A model generated the notes under the pieces. That model worked only from the letters and a program-made list of their open reading frames with translations, ran no database searches and was not told the origin of the DNA. 64,000 nucleotides of DNA. Source: Plantago major. Its lineage: Eukaryota; Streptophyta; Magnoliopsida; Lamiales; Plantaginaceae. The position numbers were made by a program, and so were the translations under genes. The stretch lies in contig CM048842.1 of the NCBI GenBank assembly GCA_026545765.1, positions 45,889,431-45,953,430 on the forward strand, read 5' to 3'. Positions 11,279 to 22,850 of the stretch are shown here, piece by piece. Each line of letters starts with the position of its first letter. Within the stretch, counting starts at the first letter, position 1.

Positions 11279-11514
11279 TCCACCACTATCATGCGGCCGT
11301 CATGGGGAGACGATAGTGGACGACCTGTCATGCATCCGCAAAAACATGTAATAAATACAATAAAATGTGTTAGTATGAGTTATAATACATAATGATTATA
11401 ATAACACATATAATTACTCAAATGTTATCAACTACTAACTATTTATAATACACATAGTATACTATTATCGCAGTCCTCTAAGGCTATATTGGTCCTCGTG
11501 CATCAAACAACTCA

Positions 11515-14410
11515 TCATCCGCTTCTATGGGATCTTCGCTTGTTTATCGACATCCTCTCGAGTCGCCTTTTCTCAATGTACTCCACTTTCGAGCGAGCAC
11601 GAATAGGTACCGCAACTAACCATTCCCCCTTATCGTGTTTCCTGCTTGGATATTCAAGAAACACCACTTGTCGTGCTTGAGTCGCCAGAATAAATGGTTT
11701 ATACTTGGTTCGGTACCTCTTCTTTCGGTTCACATCAACCATTTCATACCCTCGCTCTTCCTCGCATTCTCGGATTAGGATCATACCACTCAACGCCAAA
11801 CAAGAAGGTTCGTTTAAATGGCAATCCGTAATATTCAATCCTCACAATTCGCTTTTAGCTTGCCGTGGAAATCAAACAAAGTAGCGCCTCCATAATCTTC
11901 GCACTTAACACACACCGGAGTTGCTTGTCGCCATGGCCGTGTTACATTCAATGTGGTGGAACCTAAGGCCATTGACTATATAACTGGGATTGTGTAGACC
12001 TTTTGAATGGACCCTCATGAGAGCCTTTAAGTATATGCATGACGTTGTTAATAGGATTCCTGACATACTCTAACCAATCTGAAAATTCAGAAATTTTGAG
12101 TCAAGTAGTTCCTCTAGTGTATCCTCTCATCCGAGGATTTTCTTCCAAACAACGCTTTTGAAAAAAGCGCAAACATTGATTCGATGATAAGTCTATAATT
12201 GAAGTAGACTCATGTAGCTATATTAAAATTTAAATAAATGGTTGCTCACCGCAAATAGTACCATATATCGTCAACCTCAAAGACAATTCGTGAGGACATA
12301 ATATTGAAATGCTTTTAACTCGTTATCCGTAAGATATTCTTTCTTAGCACTAAGAGGTCTCCCCGATACCCTCAAGATGATAGGGAAAACTCATCATCCG
12401 CTTGAACTACTTAATGTGTCCGCATTTTGATCCGCCTTCCTCTTCGAGGAACGTGTTCATCAAAGTAATAAGAGCGTAGGTTGCGCCTCTCGAATGTAGG
12501 CATTGGCAATCGAACCTTCGTGTTTACCTTTGTTGTTGACATACTTCTTCAATTTCCCCAAGTACCTCTCGAATGGATACATCCATCGATATGTAACCGT
12601 CCAGAAGTCTCGCTTCATGAGGAAGGTGAACCAACAAGTGCTCCATAGAATCAAACCACGGTGGAAAGATACGCCGAGCTTGCAGAATCAATGGTATGTT
12701 CCTTTCAAGATTTTCCAACACTTTATCATGAACCACCCTTGTGCCTAAATTTTTGAAAATAAGCTCAACTCGGTGATAGCAAACCATACGTGTTTCAAGC
12801 AGGCTCGAAATGCTACCGGATAAGCCTCTCCATGAACACATGATACCGTGGCTCTTCATCCCATAAACCTTTGTCTTCTTCAAATCCACACACCTCTCTA
12901 AATTTGAGGCGTAATTATTTAGGAAACTCAATGCCCTCACCCAATCAAACAAAATTGACCTAGAAGCGTTGTCAATTGTGTAGCACGCGTTCGGCCACTT
13001 ACCATTCTCATCCTTCTTTGTCAACTCAGGCCTTTTACATCACGTCGACAACTCGGATCTAGACTTCGCATGGTCCTTTGTTTTTCCCTCAATGTTGCAA
13101 AGTGTATTGAATAAGTTCTCGAACACGTTCTTCTCAATGTGCATGAAATCTAAGTTGTGACGGATAAGAAGACCGCCCAAAGAAGGCAAGTCCTTAAAAT
13201 GCTTCTCTTCCTCCAACCACATTTTTTACAAATTTTCTCGTTATGCTTCATCCACCCAAGTTCAGTCACCTTCATAAGACCCAATCTATCAATCTCCGCA
13301 AGAATTTGTACACCAGTAAGTCTTGTCGGGCCTTTTTTGTTAACGACTTTATTTTTCAAGAATTGATCCTTGTTCTTCCTGAACGGATGGTCACTTTCTA
13401 GCAACCTACGATGACAATCAAACCAACAAAATTTTCCACTACCCTTCAGTCTAAATGCATCTGTATCCTCCAAGCAATGTGGACATGCATATTTCCCTGC
13501 AGTTTTCCTTCCAGATAGCATGGAGTACGCAGGGAAGTCACTCACGGTACAAAGAAGAGCTGCTCTCAAGGTGAAGTTCTTTTTTGTCGACACATCATAT
13601 GCAGGGATACCATCCGTCCACAACTCGATCAGCTCCTTGATTAGGGGTTGCAAGAAAACATCCAACGTCAGTCCAGGATCTTTCGGCCCAGGCACCAACG
13701 CAGTCAGAAACATGAATGGCTCATTCATGCACTCACCGGGGGGCAGATTGTACGGTGTGAGCATAACTGGCCAACAAGAGTATTTACGTTCACTCCCGAA
13801 CGGGTTAAAACCATCCGTACAAAATCCCAATCGTACATTTCTAGATTCGGCTGCAAACTCTGGATATGTCTTGTCAAACGTTTTCCTTGCGGGTGAGTCT
13901 GCTGGATGGTTCATTCTACCACCTTCTGCATTATCCGAGATTACTCGCTCCTTGTGCCACCGCATTTTATCCGCAGAAGCACTTGAAGCATATAATCTTT
14001 TCAAACGAGGTGCTAGAGGGAAGTACCACATTTTATTATGTGAGAGATTTTTCTTCTGTCGTTTCTTTGTAGCCCCCTCCTTGTAACGCTTGTACCGTTC
14101 CTTACCACATAACTTGCATTCTATTAGATCTGCATCCTCCTCCCAATATATCATGCACATTTTGGACAATACCTATGGTTACAAATGTTTCTAAACCCCG
14201 CATCTTTTTCTTCGCTTGGTAAAAGTTGGTGGGAACTAGGTTTTCTTCAGGACAAAGGTCCGACATTACGTCAACCCATTCATTGAAGCTCGTTTCAGAT
14301 TGCTGGCCATTAGCCTTACAACTCATTAGCCGAGCCAACAAAGACAACTCAGTGAGCTTACACCCCGGATAAACTGGCTTCCTTGATGATTCTAACAAGT
14401 TAAAGAACAA
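11515..14410 (-). pseudogene. CACTA TnpD transposase (tnp2 family), main body
   Basis: The main open frame (13150-14169, 339 codons) carries typical tnp2 text: LGFCTDGFNPFG, YNLPPGECMNEPFMFLTALV, PGPKDPGLTLDVFLQPLIKE, ACPHCLED and LTGVQILAEI. Upstream, 14102-14410 gives LLARLMSCKAN. Downstream, 13040-13222 gives NLDFMHIEKNVFENLFNTLC, 12524-13024 the start of DUF4218 (CVDLKKTKVYGMKSH, RIFPPWFDSMEHL) and 12460-12654 its end (YRWMYPFERYLGKLKKYVNN). DUF4216 lies at 11515-11838 (KPFILATQARQVVFLEYPSR). This is the usual TnpD order. The protein cuts the element ends. Frame breaks near 14170, 13230, 13030 and 12600 indicate decay or intron borders. Confidence 0.85.
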
Positions 14411-14700
14411 CTGATCCTCGGGATTCGGGTTCCTCCACCTCCACCTCGGTTTCAGTTGTTGGTTGTGTCCTCGACTCCAAAGATCGTGACACCATTTTTC
14501 GACTCGAGCTCAATAGCATCGCCTTCGATGTACTTTGTTCCCCGATTTCATTTTTTTTCCTTCCTTTCCATCCCCCTCAGATGGTATCATGTAATGACAC
14601 AGGGCTCACCTCACCATGATGATCATATACCCAACGCAGCAGAATCTATTTTTCCTCAAGTGTCGGACTACTACTTGTGAGTCAACGTATTGCTTGTTTC

Positions 14701-14859
14701 TCAGACCGCTTCATTGCACAAGGGCACTTTATCAACCCATCCTTTACAAGCCGGATTTGAGATTGCAAATGCAATGAAACCTTCAACCCCTTTCAGAAAA
14801 CTCCATTGAACTCTGCCATTGAGAGTACGACAATACATCCATGAATGATCGGTATTCAT
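14701..14859 (-). pseudogene. Transposase-associated domain, copy 1 (TnpD N-terminus)
   Basis: A 53-codon frame starts MNTDHSWMYCRTLNG and continues with FLKGVEGFIAFAISNPAC and a CNEAV end. It matches the 'transposase-associated' domain that opens most plant TnpD proteins. It lies about 290 bp upstream of the main transposase body and is the better kept of two copies. The zinc-binding continuation (usually CxCxxC) is degraded. Confidence 0.7.
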
Positions 14860-15136
14860 TGAATAATTAGATAATAACCTGACATGTTTGAATTCATTAT
14901 ATCGAGGTCTTTCATTTACGGTAATAAATCAATTTCACAATAATTCAATCAATTTCTACGTAATATAAGTTATATTAGCTTCAGTCAATTGTTAAGGCAT
15001 TACATAATATAAGTTACATCAGCTTCAATTTTACCATAATATTTGGTTTCATATATATATCAACTAATGGTTACTAGTTATACAAGCCTAGAGACAAAAC
15101 GAATGAAACTCCTCATTCTCATGCACCCCCTCCTCA

Positions 15137-15541
15137 TCACTTGTGATGCTCCCTACCACAGAACTTGCATTCCAACAGATCTACATCCTCCTCCCAATAC
15201 ACCATGCACATGTTCCGACAAGAAAGGCACTCAATAGGCGCCCCAAACCCGCCTCCCTCCATCGAGGTATGCCATGGACGGTGCTTCTCACCGTGATGAA
15301 TCCATACATGATACTCAAGCATGAATCCATAACGCCGCAAGTGCTCGAATCATCAGAAGCGCCATAAATTTCTTGTTTCTGCAGGTTTCCAATGTGCAAG
15401 GACACTTTATCAACCCCCAATTGCACAAACCGGACTTCCCATGGCAAACGAGATGAAACCTTTAACCCCTTCTACAAAACTCCTTGAAACTCTGTCATTT
15501 ACCGCCGTACGATCGTACATCCATGAACGGTCGGAATTCAT
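15137..15541 (-). pseudogene. Transposase-associated domain and following Cys region, copy 2
   Basis: This second copy starts MNSDRSWMYDRTAVN at 15541 and continues FVEGVKGFISFAMG before a frameshift near 15420. The following frame at 15137-15340 reads YGFMLEYHVWIHHGEKH and NMCMVYWEEDVDLLECKFCG. The last part repeats MCMIYWEEDADLIECKLCG at 14090-14160 of the main body. The N-terminal exon set has therefore been duplicated in direct orientation within the element. This copy is probably dead, although it is the first one met on the minus strand. Confidence 0.65.
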
Positions 15542-15690
15542 TGTATACTTTATTTTTAACCTGAGACGTTCCAATTAATTAGATCGTATTTAATTTATTA
15601 GATCGATTCTAATTCGGATAAGAAGATTGTAGAGGTTAAATGTTAATTATTATATGTTCCTTATAAATTAAGTGTTCGATATGTTACAAA

Positions 15691-15878
15691 ATTGGGCATA
15701 TATTTTAACCATTTCAACCTCTTAGTACATATATTATATACTTAACATACATATGAAATTAACTAATTACTCTATACATATCGAATTGGGCATATATTTT
15801 AACCATTTCAACCTCTTAGTACATATATTATATACTTAACATACATATCAAATTAACTAAGTACTCTATACATATCAA
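15691..15878. repeat. Tandem duplication, 94-bp unit, two copies
   Basis: The block starting ATTGGGCATATATTTTAACC at 15691 repeats at 15785 with few changes. It lies in the AT-rich noncoding 5' region of the CACTA genes; apart from it and scattered TACATA-type repeats I see nothing in 15550-16130. Confidence 0.9.
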
Positions 15879-16213
15879 ATTACTACATATATTCATTTCA
15901 AATTACATACTTCACATACAAATTTATCAAATCAAAACTACATACTTCTATACTTAACAAACATATCAAATTAACTAAACTAACTATATATATACTTAAC
16001 ACACAAATCAAACTAACTACATACATTCATACATACCAAACATAACATACTACATACATTCATATCATACCTAACATATATACATATCATTAACTAAACT
16101 AACTATCAAATTACATCGCGGAATAACGTAATGATTCACGGAAATCAAGAGAGGAGAAGAAGAAATTGAGGATGAAGAATGAAGAAGATGAAGAAAATGA
16201 GGAGGATTCGCCT

Positions 16214-16520
16214 TCACGGATAAATCCACTGGGCCGGACACGTATCCGTCGCCCGGGCCGATCCGTCAAGAGCTGATGCATTTGATAGGTATCCGTCGCC
16301 CGCTTGTTTGTTTTTTTAATTAAAATATTAACGACGGATAAAATTATCCGTCGTTAATTTCCTTTTTTTAAGTCAACTTGCGACGGATAATTATTATCCG
16401 TCGCCAATTTAGAGACGGATAACTTATCCAGATTTAATAAGTTTACGGATAATAGTTATCCGTCGCCTAATTATTAGCGATCTGTTGTTATGGGCGACGG
16501 ATTTTATCTATCCGTCGCCC
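16214..16520. repeat. CACTA right subterminal palindrome array
   Basis: At least five dyads of the form GACGGATA...TATCCGTC occur, for example 16330-16355 (ACGACGGATAAAATTATCCG), 16380-16408 (CGACGGATAATTATTATCCG) and 16497-16519. They are better kept than those at the left end. Confidence 0.85.
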
Positions 16521-18204
16521 CATAACGTCGTTTTTTGACTTTTTTCTTGTAGTGGGACCTTATATATTAAGCACAAATAAAATAAAAGTCTAAGTTAAAT
16601 TTCTACGATTTACGTAAAGATTAATATACAAGGAACGTTTGAGAGGATGTACAAACCACCTGTAATGCAAGGTTCATGATGATACGGTCCTTTCATTCAC
16701 GAATACTCGAATAAGTCTAGAACTTGATATTGTGTCTGTTCTAATAACTTTATTCATTTATCTCTCATTCTTATTAGTTGATCTATGATCATATTCAAAC
16801 ACTATTTTGAATACATCGTTTGCATCACAATGACTAACGATCACACTAATTATGAGAACTAAAGTATTCTCTCCAAATATATTATGAGGAATGAATCCTA
16901 TCTTGGCTCAACTACTACTCCCATGTGTTTCGTGATATGCCCAACACATGCCGTGTCTACCCCATAAGGAGTGCAAGCGTTGGTCATGGTCAAAGCACAA
17001 CACTCCACACATGTAGTAAGTATTGACCTCAAGTCAGAGGACTACGTCATCACCCTACACTCCGATACTTCCATAGACACATAAATAGAATCTATCAAAT
17101 GGTTTCTCGGTTGGTTATACCAACACTCTCTAAAGTGTCCATGTGTCCATCATGAATAACCAAGTTATTCGTAGTCGTGAGAACTACTACACTCTCGAAG
17201 AGTATGATGCAGACCACATGCCAATCTCTATATGCATCATTGATATCCCATATCTCAATGATCATCGATTGGGGCTATTTTAGGACTTATGCTTTAGTCA
17301 CTCAAGTTCTCACATACTTAGTGACAACATAAAGTCCATGGGAACATCTTATAGAATAATTCAAACAACCAGATAATTAATTCAACAAATGCAATGCCAA
17401 ATAAATATTATATGTCTCATATAATAACAAATAAACTGAATGTGATCAAGTACATATCAATCCTAATAATGGTTGTCTCTAGGACATACATACTTTCAAG
17501 TAAAAGGGCTCGTAGGGGAGTATTATGGTTTTTGTGGCACAGTTATTAGTTCATTTTCATCGGATAGGGACCAAAGTCCTGAGGCCGTCGGATTTTATTT
17601 ATTCAACGAGGATAGGGCCACGAAAGCGACCTGAGGTCGGCAGATAGCCACCATGGCCAGGATAGGAACCTACTATGTCAAGTGATCTTGCGATCATGTT
17701 GTATTTTTAAGACGTTTCAAGATAAGTTTCAAGTTCAAGTTAAAGAGTTTTCAACAAGATCAAGTTAAAGTGTTCAGAGTCAAGTCAGGTTTTAGTGTTG
17801 CATTGCATTAATCAAGACTAAAAGATTTAAAAGACATGAAGGTAGAACTTTAGGTCATGGCACGTTCATGGGTTGCCACCATGTCATCACGATTTCATCT
17901 AAAATATCAATTTTAGGTATTTGAAGCCATGGGTGGGCGTTATGATCTTTATGAGAAGCATTTTTAACGTTTCTCACTTTCATGATTTCAAGACTTCGTA
18001 ATGTTTCAAGATTTATGCTATTTATAATTCCGCTTCATTATTTTACTAGTTCACGGTTTAGTATCAAGAATTTCACGCCACGTCTTTTGTCGCGCAAGGC
18101 GTCCAGTAACGTTTTATTAATTTCTATAAGTCAAGTTCGTTGAATTTATAAGCTCACAAATTAGCACGAATTATATTTTTTATAGTTCAACTAATTAAAA
18201 ATTT

Positions 18205-19983
18205 TGTAGCGCCCTTAATTTTTAATGGACGAACTATGAAAAATAGAACTCGACTAGTTCATGAGCTTGAAATTTGATTTAACTTAAATTATAAAACTTT
18301 AAAACGTAGTTTGACGCCTTGAACGTACTTAGACTTGACATGAAAATTCTTGGTTCTAATTCGTGAACTAGTAAAATAATGCAGCGGAATTATAGATAGC
18401 ATAAATCTGGGAACATTACAGAGTCTTGAAAATCATGATAGTGAAAAAAAATGTTAAAATGCTTCTTGTAAAGATCACTGCTCCGGCAACGCTCCACTCC
18501 AATAGCTCGGCTTCATACCTAAGATTGATATTTAGAAAGGGGTCAGCCGTGACCACTGGCTGAGCAAATTCCATGCACGTGCCATAACTTAAATTTCATG
18601 TCTTTTAAAGCTTTTAATCTTACTTAATGCAATGTAACCCAACGACCTGACTTGACCTGACTCAACACCTGAACTTGTTCTTTTTGAAAACTCTTAACTT
18701 GAACTTGAAAGTTATCTTGAAAACATAACAGCATCGCGAGATCACTTGGCATCGTAGGTTCCTATCCTGGTCATCAGGCTATCTCACGACTCAGGTCACT
18801 TTTGTAGCCCTTTCCGTTGAAACAAATCTGACGGCCTCAGGACCTTGGTCCCTATCCGCTGAACATGAACTAATAACTGCGCCACAAATACCAGGATATT
18901 TCCCTACGAGCCCTTGACTTATCTTTAACTTTGAAAGCCTTATTTTACCTCAAACCGTTAACGTCTTGTTAAAGTGAATGTATGCTTCTAATATTTTACT
19001 CATGAATGCATATACTAATGTGTGTGCATAAATCTATAAACTTGAATGCATAAAAATGCCACTTATCATCAATAATTTAGAGCACAATCTGGACATTTTT
19101 CATGCATGTATAGAAGGTAACCTACTACTGAGAATATAGATACACATAACAATACCCTATCAACACCACCTCAACAATGTCAGTGGAAGTAACAAAAATA
19201 GTATTAAACCAACTATTTACATGGTAACATACATATTACTTAGATGTACTCAAACAGATGGCAAAACACTTAACTCATGATCATAATTCACCAAACCAGC
19301 TACCCTTCTGCTTGAACATGTTTCAGGATAAAGAGTTCATACAAAGTTACTAGGCAACTTATTTATTCCCACACAATCATGCAAAAGATTCGATAGGTTG
19401 AATAAGGAGTAGACAATAACATATACTGCTACTAAACATTCATAAACAAAAACACCCAAAACAAATATCACCAATAACAACATATAGGTGCAAAAATATG
19501 ATTTTAGCAGAGTTCATAGCTTAATCATGTGTCGGATGTGTTAAACCCTAAAACTTGCATACATCATAATTACAACTCAACAACAAATCATATAAACACA
19601 AATATGACACTGGGAAAACTTGCAAAGATCACACATATATTATATCATGATCATCTAGCAACAAACAATCGTGAATGATCCTTAGAGGACTTGCCTTCCG
19701 AAAATGAACAAGAGGGACAAGAATTGAAAACGCGTTGGAAATTAGCCCTCTGTTCGACATCAGATTCTGGACGACTCACGCAACAAAATAGCGATCCGTC
19801 CGGTGGCAGCATATAACGGTCTGTTAGAAATCTTCTCTCCAAAGCTCAGCTCGATCCGACGGTTAACGAACCAAAAATTGATTTTAGAAGATGACTGCAC
19901 AGTGCAGAAAATTTACGCGCGAAACAAATATTTAGTAGGTTTTTTTTTTTGAAAATAACTAGGATTACGACAAAAATGGGCTT
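18205..19983 (+). mobile_element. LTR-like sequence, right copy of head-to-head pair
   Basis: This copy begins TGTAGCGCCCTTAATTTTTA at 18205. From 18217 to about 19520 it is the reverse complement of the left copy. The last 460 bp (19520-19983) have no counterpart on the left, where the left gypsy LTR begins at 969 instead. Blocks such as AGGTTCCTATCCTGG (18756-18770) and CGGATAGGGACC on the mirrored strand make the pairing obvious. No convincing ORF is present. The start resembles Tekay/Del LTRs, but no internal region, PBS or target duplication confirms the lineage. Confidence 0.55.
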
Positions 19984-20520
19984 TGTTGATACGGACATCT
20001 GTTCAATCCGTTAAGGGCCCCATAGAGCGTGTCCTAGAGCGCATCAAGGCTGAGATAGCCAATCCAGTGCTAGTCCGACCTCCAAATGGTCCGACCTAAG
20101 GGAAACCATCCCAGGTCAACTAGTATTTACAAGTCAACATACCTTCTCAGCTGGGCCCGACCAAGCTAGGTGAATGACTTCCGAACCTGATAAAAGGTCA
20201 CATGGTCCTTCCAAGTACCACAAACTGTCAGTCCTAGGATGCCAAACGGACCGGACGAGGGAATCTCGGACGCCACCATTGCAATAAGACCAAACGTACA
20301 TAATGTAACCATCGAGATACTTCGTGGGAACTCAGGCTCGTACCTTGAGTTACCTAAGGCGATCCTCCAAGCGTATGATCATCCAAAGGAGTTACACGGA
20401 CCCAACGTGCGGAACAGTACTCTCAGAGGGAAAGGTCCAAACTAGCCTCCCAGGCCCATTAATTAGTATTTGATTACTGTTCACTATTGGGCTATGGGCT
20501 AAAGGTAGAATTGGTGTCCA
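19984..20520 (+). mobile_element. 5' LTR fragment of the right gypsy copy
   Basis: It begins TGTTGATACGGACATCTG at 19984 and matches, in reverse complement, 969 down to about 465. Shared blocks include GATGCCAAACGGACCGGACG (20238) and ACAGTACTCTCAGAGGGAAA (20414). The match stops near 20520, after which RT sequence begins, so the rest of the LTR (U3 end, R, U5), PBS, gag and PR are deleted. Confidence 0.8.
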
Positions 20521-20569
20521 ACGGAAGAGGCAATGAGTTCCGTATTAGTACGGATTCAAGCCAACGATC

Positions 20570-22850
20570 ACTTGCTAATCTACTATCTTAGTAAAGCCCT
20601 AAATTTTGGGCGAGACAAGATATGTGAAGATTGAGAAATTTGCATATGCTTTGGTTTACACCGCAAGGCGGTTAAATCCATATTTCAAGTCTCATAAAGT
20701 TGTGGTACTAACTACGGAACGTTTGAAACAGGTCCTGGGAAAGCCCGACCAATCCGGACGACTCTCTAAATGAGCAATTGAGCTGAGCGAATACGACATT
20801 AGCTACCTGGCTCCGACAGCCAAGAAAGCTCAAGTTGTTGCTGACTTCCTAGCGGAGTACCCTGAAGCGGATTCAGAGAAAGTCCTGGACAAACAAGCAT
20901 TTGAATGCTTAATCGCCAAGCAGATCATCCGAAAGCCAGTTCCGCCAACGATCAACCCGGAAAACCTCGAGGATGCTCAGTTCATTAATCAGTCTCAGAC
21001 TGCATCATGGGAGGAAACTCGGGTTAACCAAATATTCCTTCTTGATGATATCACATGGGAATCCGGTACTAACAACTCTGACCCGGATATTAAAAAGAAA
21101 GGGGAACACAAGTTGGAATCTCAGGAGCTTACAAAAGACCTCCAAGCCAGAGAACATCCCTCTGATGTTTGGACATTGGAAGTGGATGGTTCCTCCACTA
21201 GAAGAGTAGGAGTAATTGGAATCTATTTTTAAAGCCCTGATGGCGCGGAACTCGACTACGCGATATCCTTGGAATTCAAAGTTACCAATAATGAGGCTGA
21301 GTATGAAGCATTGTTGGTCGGGCTACGTCTGGCCAAGTCCCTGCAGGTCCGGAAACTCAAGGCTTACACGGACTCACAGTTAGTTGAAGCCCAGTTCTCC
21401 GGCACTTTTGCAACAAAAGGTCCTTCGATGATCAAGTACCTTGAGCTACTCAAGCAGGAAGTCAGCCTCTTTGATGAGTTTACCCTGGAGAATTTTGATA
21501 GGGCCTGGAACGAAAGAGTGGACGCTCTGGCAAAGTATGCATCCGCAACACCTGCCCTAGACACGCGGAGAGTAATCCTACTCTCTATTACTGACTCATC
21601 CGTCATGAGTCCTACTCCCAGTGTTGTGATAACTGAAACAAGAAGAAACTGGATGACTGACATCTTTAGTTATCTCAAAGACGGATCATTACCAGCTGAT
21701 CCGAAGGAGTCAAGGAGGGTGCAGTGCCGAGCCAATATATACTTTATACTTGGAGAAGATTTGTACAAGAGATCTTTTGTTGGGACTCATTTAAAATGTT
21801 TAGGCCCACAAGAGACAGAGATCGACAGAAGAAGAAATTCATGGAAGTCGAAGCCATTTCGGAGGACGAACTCTAGCTCAGAAGATCATCCGACAGGGCT
21901 ACTACTGGCTTACCATTGATAAAGATTCCGCTAGCTTCGCCAGGAAATGTCTTGATTGTCAATATTATGCGAATATTCCCCATCGTCCGACACACCCTAT
22001 GATTCCGTCAGTCATAGCGTGTCCATTTGATCAATGGGGCATTGATATTGTCGGACCATTCCCAAGGGGCACTCAAAAGAAGAAGTTCTTAATTGTGGCC
22101 GTGGAATATTTCACCAAATGGGTAGAAGCTGAAGCTGTGGTGACTATCACGGAAAGCCGAGTGCGAACCTTCATTTGGAAAAACATCATTTGTCGCTTTA
22201 GCCTACCCAGAGTTCTTATCTCGGACAATGGTGCTCAATTTTCGGGCAACAGACTCAAGGAATGGTTGGCATCTTTCAAGATTGAACAACGCTTCACACC
22301 TGTCGGATACCCACAAGCCAATGGACAAGCTGAGTCCACAAACAAGATAATTGTTAAGATCCTGGAAAAACGGCTGAGAACTTCTCAAGAAAGTTGGGCG
22401 GATGATCTAGATGGCGTACTGTGGGCTCATCGCACCACTGCGCGGACCGCGACTAGAGAAACTCCATTTGCCTTGGTTTATGGATCTGAGGCGATCATAC
22501 CAATGAAATTACCGTCGTCGAGACTATGAGGGTCCAAATTTCAATGATTCCGCAATCATGAAGCTCGGATATTCGATCTAGACATGCCGAGCGAAAAGAA
22601 TGAAGCTTTGGATAATATCCGGTGTACCAACCAAATGCACTGGTCCTACAACAGGCATGTTCAAGCGAAGGACTTACAGGTCGGAGACCTAGTGCTCCGC
22701 CGAGCTGATATCTTGAGCAATATTGGGAAGCTTAAGCCTAAATGGAAAGGACCTTACAAGATTGTCGGTGCGAGAGTGAAAGGAAGCTACGAATTGGAGG
22801 ACGAGTACGGACACCCACTCAAGCGTACTTAGAATTCCAGGAACCTTCAA
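20570..22850 (+). pseudogene. Tat gypsy pol: RT end, RNase H, archaeal-type RNase H, integrase
   Basis: The domains in order are as follows. RT/RNase H at 20570-20900 (YYLSKALNFG, IEKFAYALVYTARRLNPYF, SGRLSK, then a stop, then AIELSEYDI). Archaeal-type RNase H at about 21175-21545 with VDGSS, NNEAEYEALL, YTDSQL and NERVDALAK. The integrase zinc region (CLDCQYYA) near 21945-21970. The integrase core at 21999-22529 with the acidic triad in WGIDIVGP, ISDNGAQF and NGQAESTNK. A GPY/F end (KLKPKWKGPYKIV) lies at 22730-22770. The protein would copy and insert the element. Stops at about 20772 and 21231 and frameshifts near 20600, 21820 and 22530 make it inactive. Confidence 0.85.

Larger units (their letters stand above)
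8925..16554 (-). mobile_element. CACTA (En/Spm) DNA transposon
   Basis: The element starts CACTACAAAAAAT at 8925 and ends CTTGTAGTG at 16554. Near both ends lie many copies of a subterminal motif built on GACGGATA and TATCCGTC. Inside, on the minus strand, are a TnpD-type transposase (11515-15541) and a TnpA-like gene (9286-11278). The 3-bp flanks are AGG on the left and GGA on the right, so the expected 3-bp target duplication is not exact. The host solo LTR resumes on both sides. Confidence 0.9.
8109..17498. mobile_element. Solo LTR (about 1.76 kb) with 5-bp target duplication, split by CACTA
   Basis: The sequence AGTAA lies directly before TGTTAGTAG at 8109 and directly after TACTTTCA at 17498, so the unit has TG...CA ends and a perfect 5-bp target duplication. 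Removing the CACTA element (8925-16554) leaves 1760 bp with no internal coding region, which fits a solo LTR left by recombination. The host sequence continues unbroken from 8108 to 17499 when compared with the mirrored copy at 18900-19000. Orientation is unknown because both strands read TG...CA. A 60-codon acidic ORF at 8243-8425 (minus) is the only open frame and looks like chance. Confidence 0.8.
970..18204 (-). mobile_element. LTR-like sequence, left copy, interrupted by MULE and solo LTR
   Basis: With the two inserts removed (1226-7794 and 8109-17498), the remaining pieces 970-1225, 7795-8108 and 17499-18204 join into about 1.26 kb. This is the reverse complement of 18217-19520, diverged by eye to roughly 70-80 percent identity. 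The matches run continuously across both insertion points, for example the stretch around ACATCTAAGT at 7809 and at about 19240. The right copy opens with TGTAGCGCCC at 18205, a start resembling Tekay/Del-type gypsy LTRs. I infer two head-to-head copies of a gypsy LTR. No coding sequence is visible in these pieces. Confidence 0.6.

Noticed and set aside
13520..14086. 188-codon plus-strand ORF opposite the CACTA transposase
   Set aside because: It is the complement of the clear tnp2 frame at 13150-14169 and has no motif of its own.
8922..16557. Perfect 3-bp target duplication for the CACTA element
   Set aside because: The flanks read AGG and GGA; only two bases can be matched, so I do not claim it.
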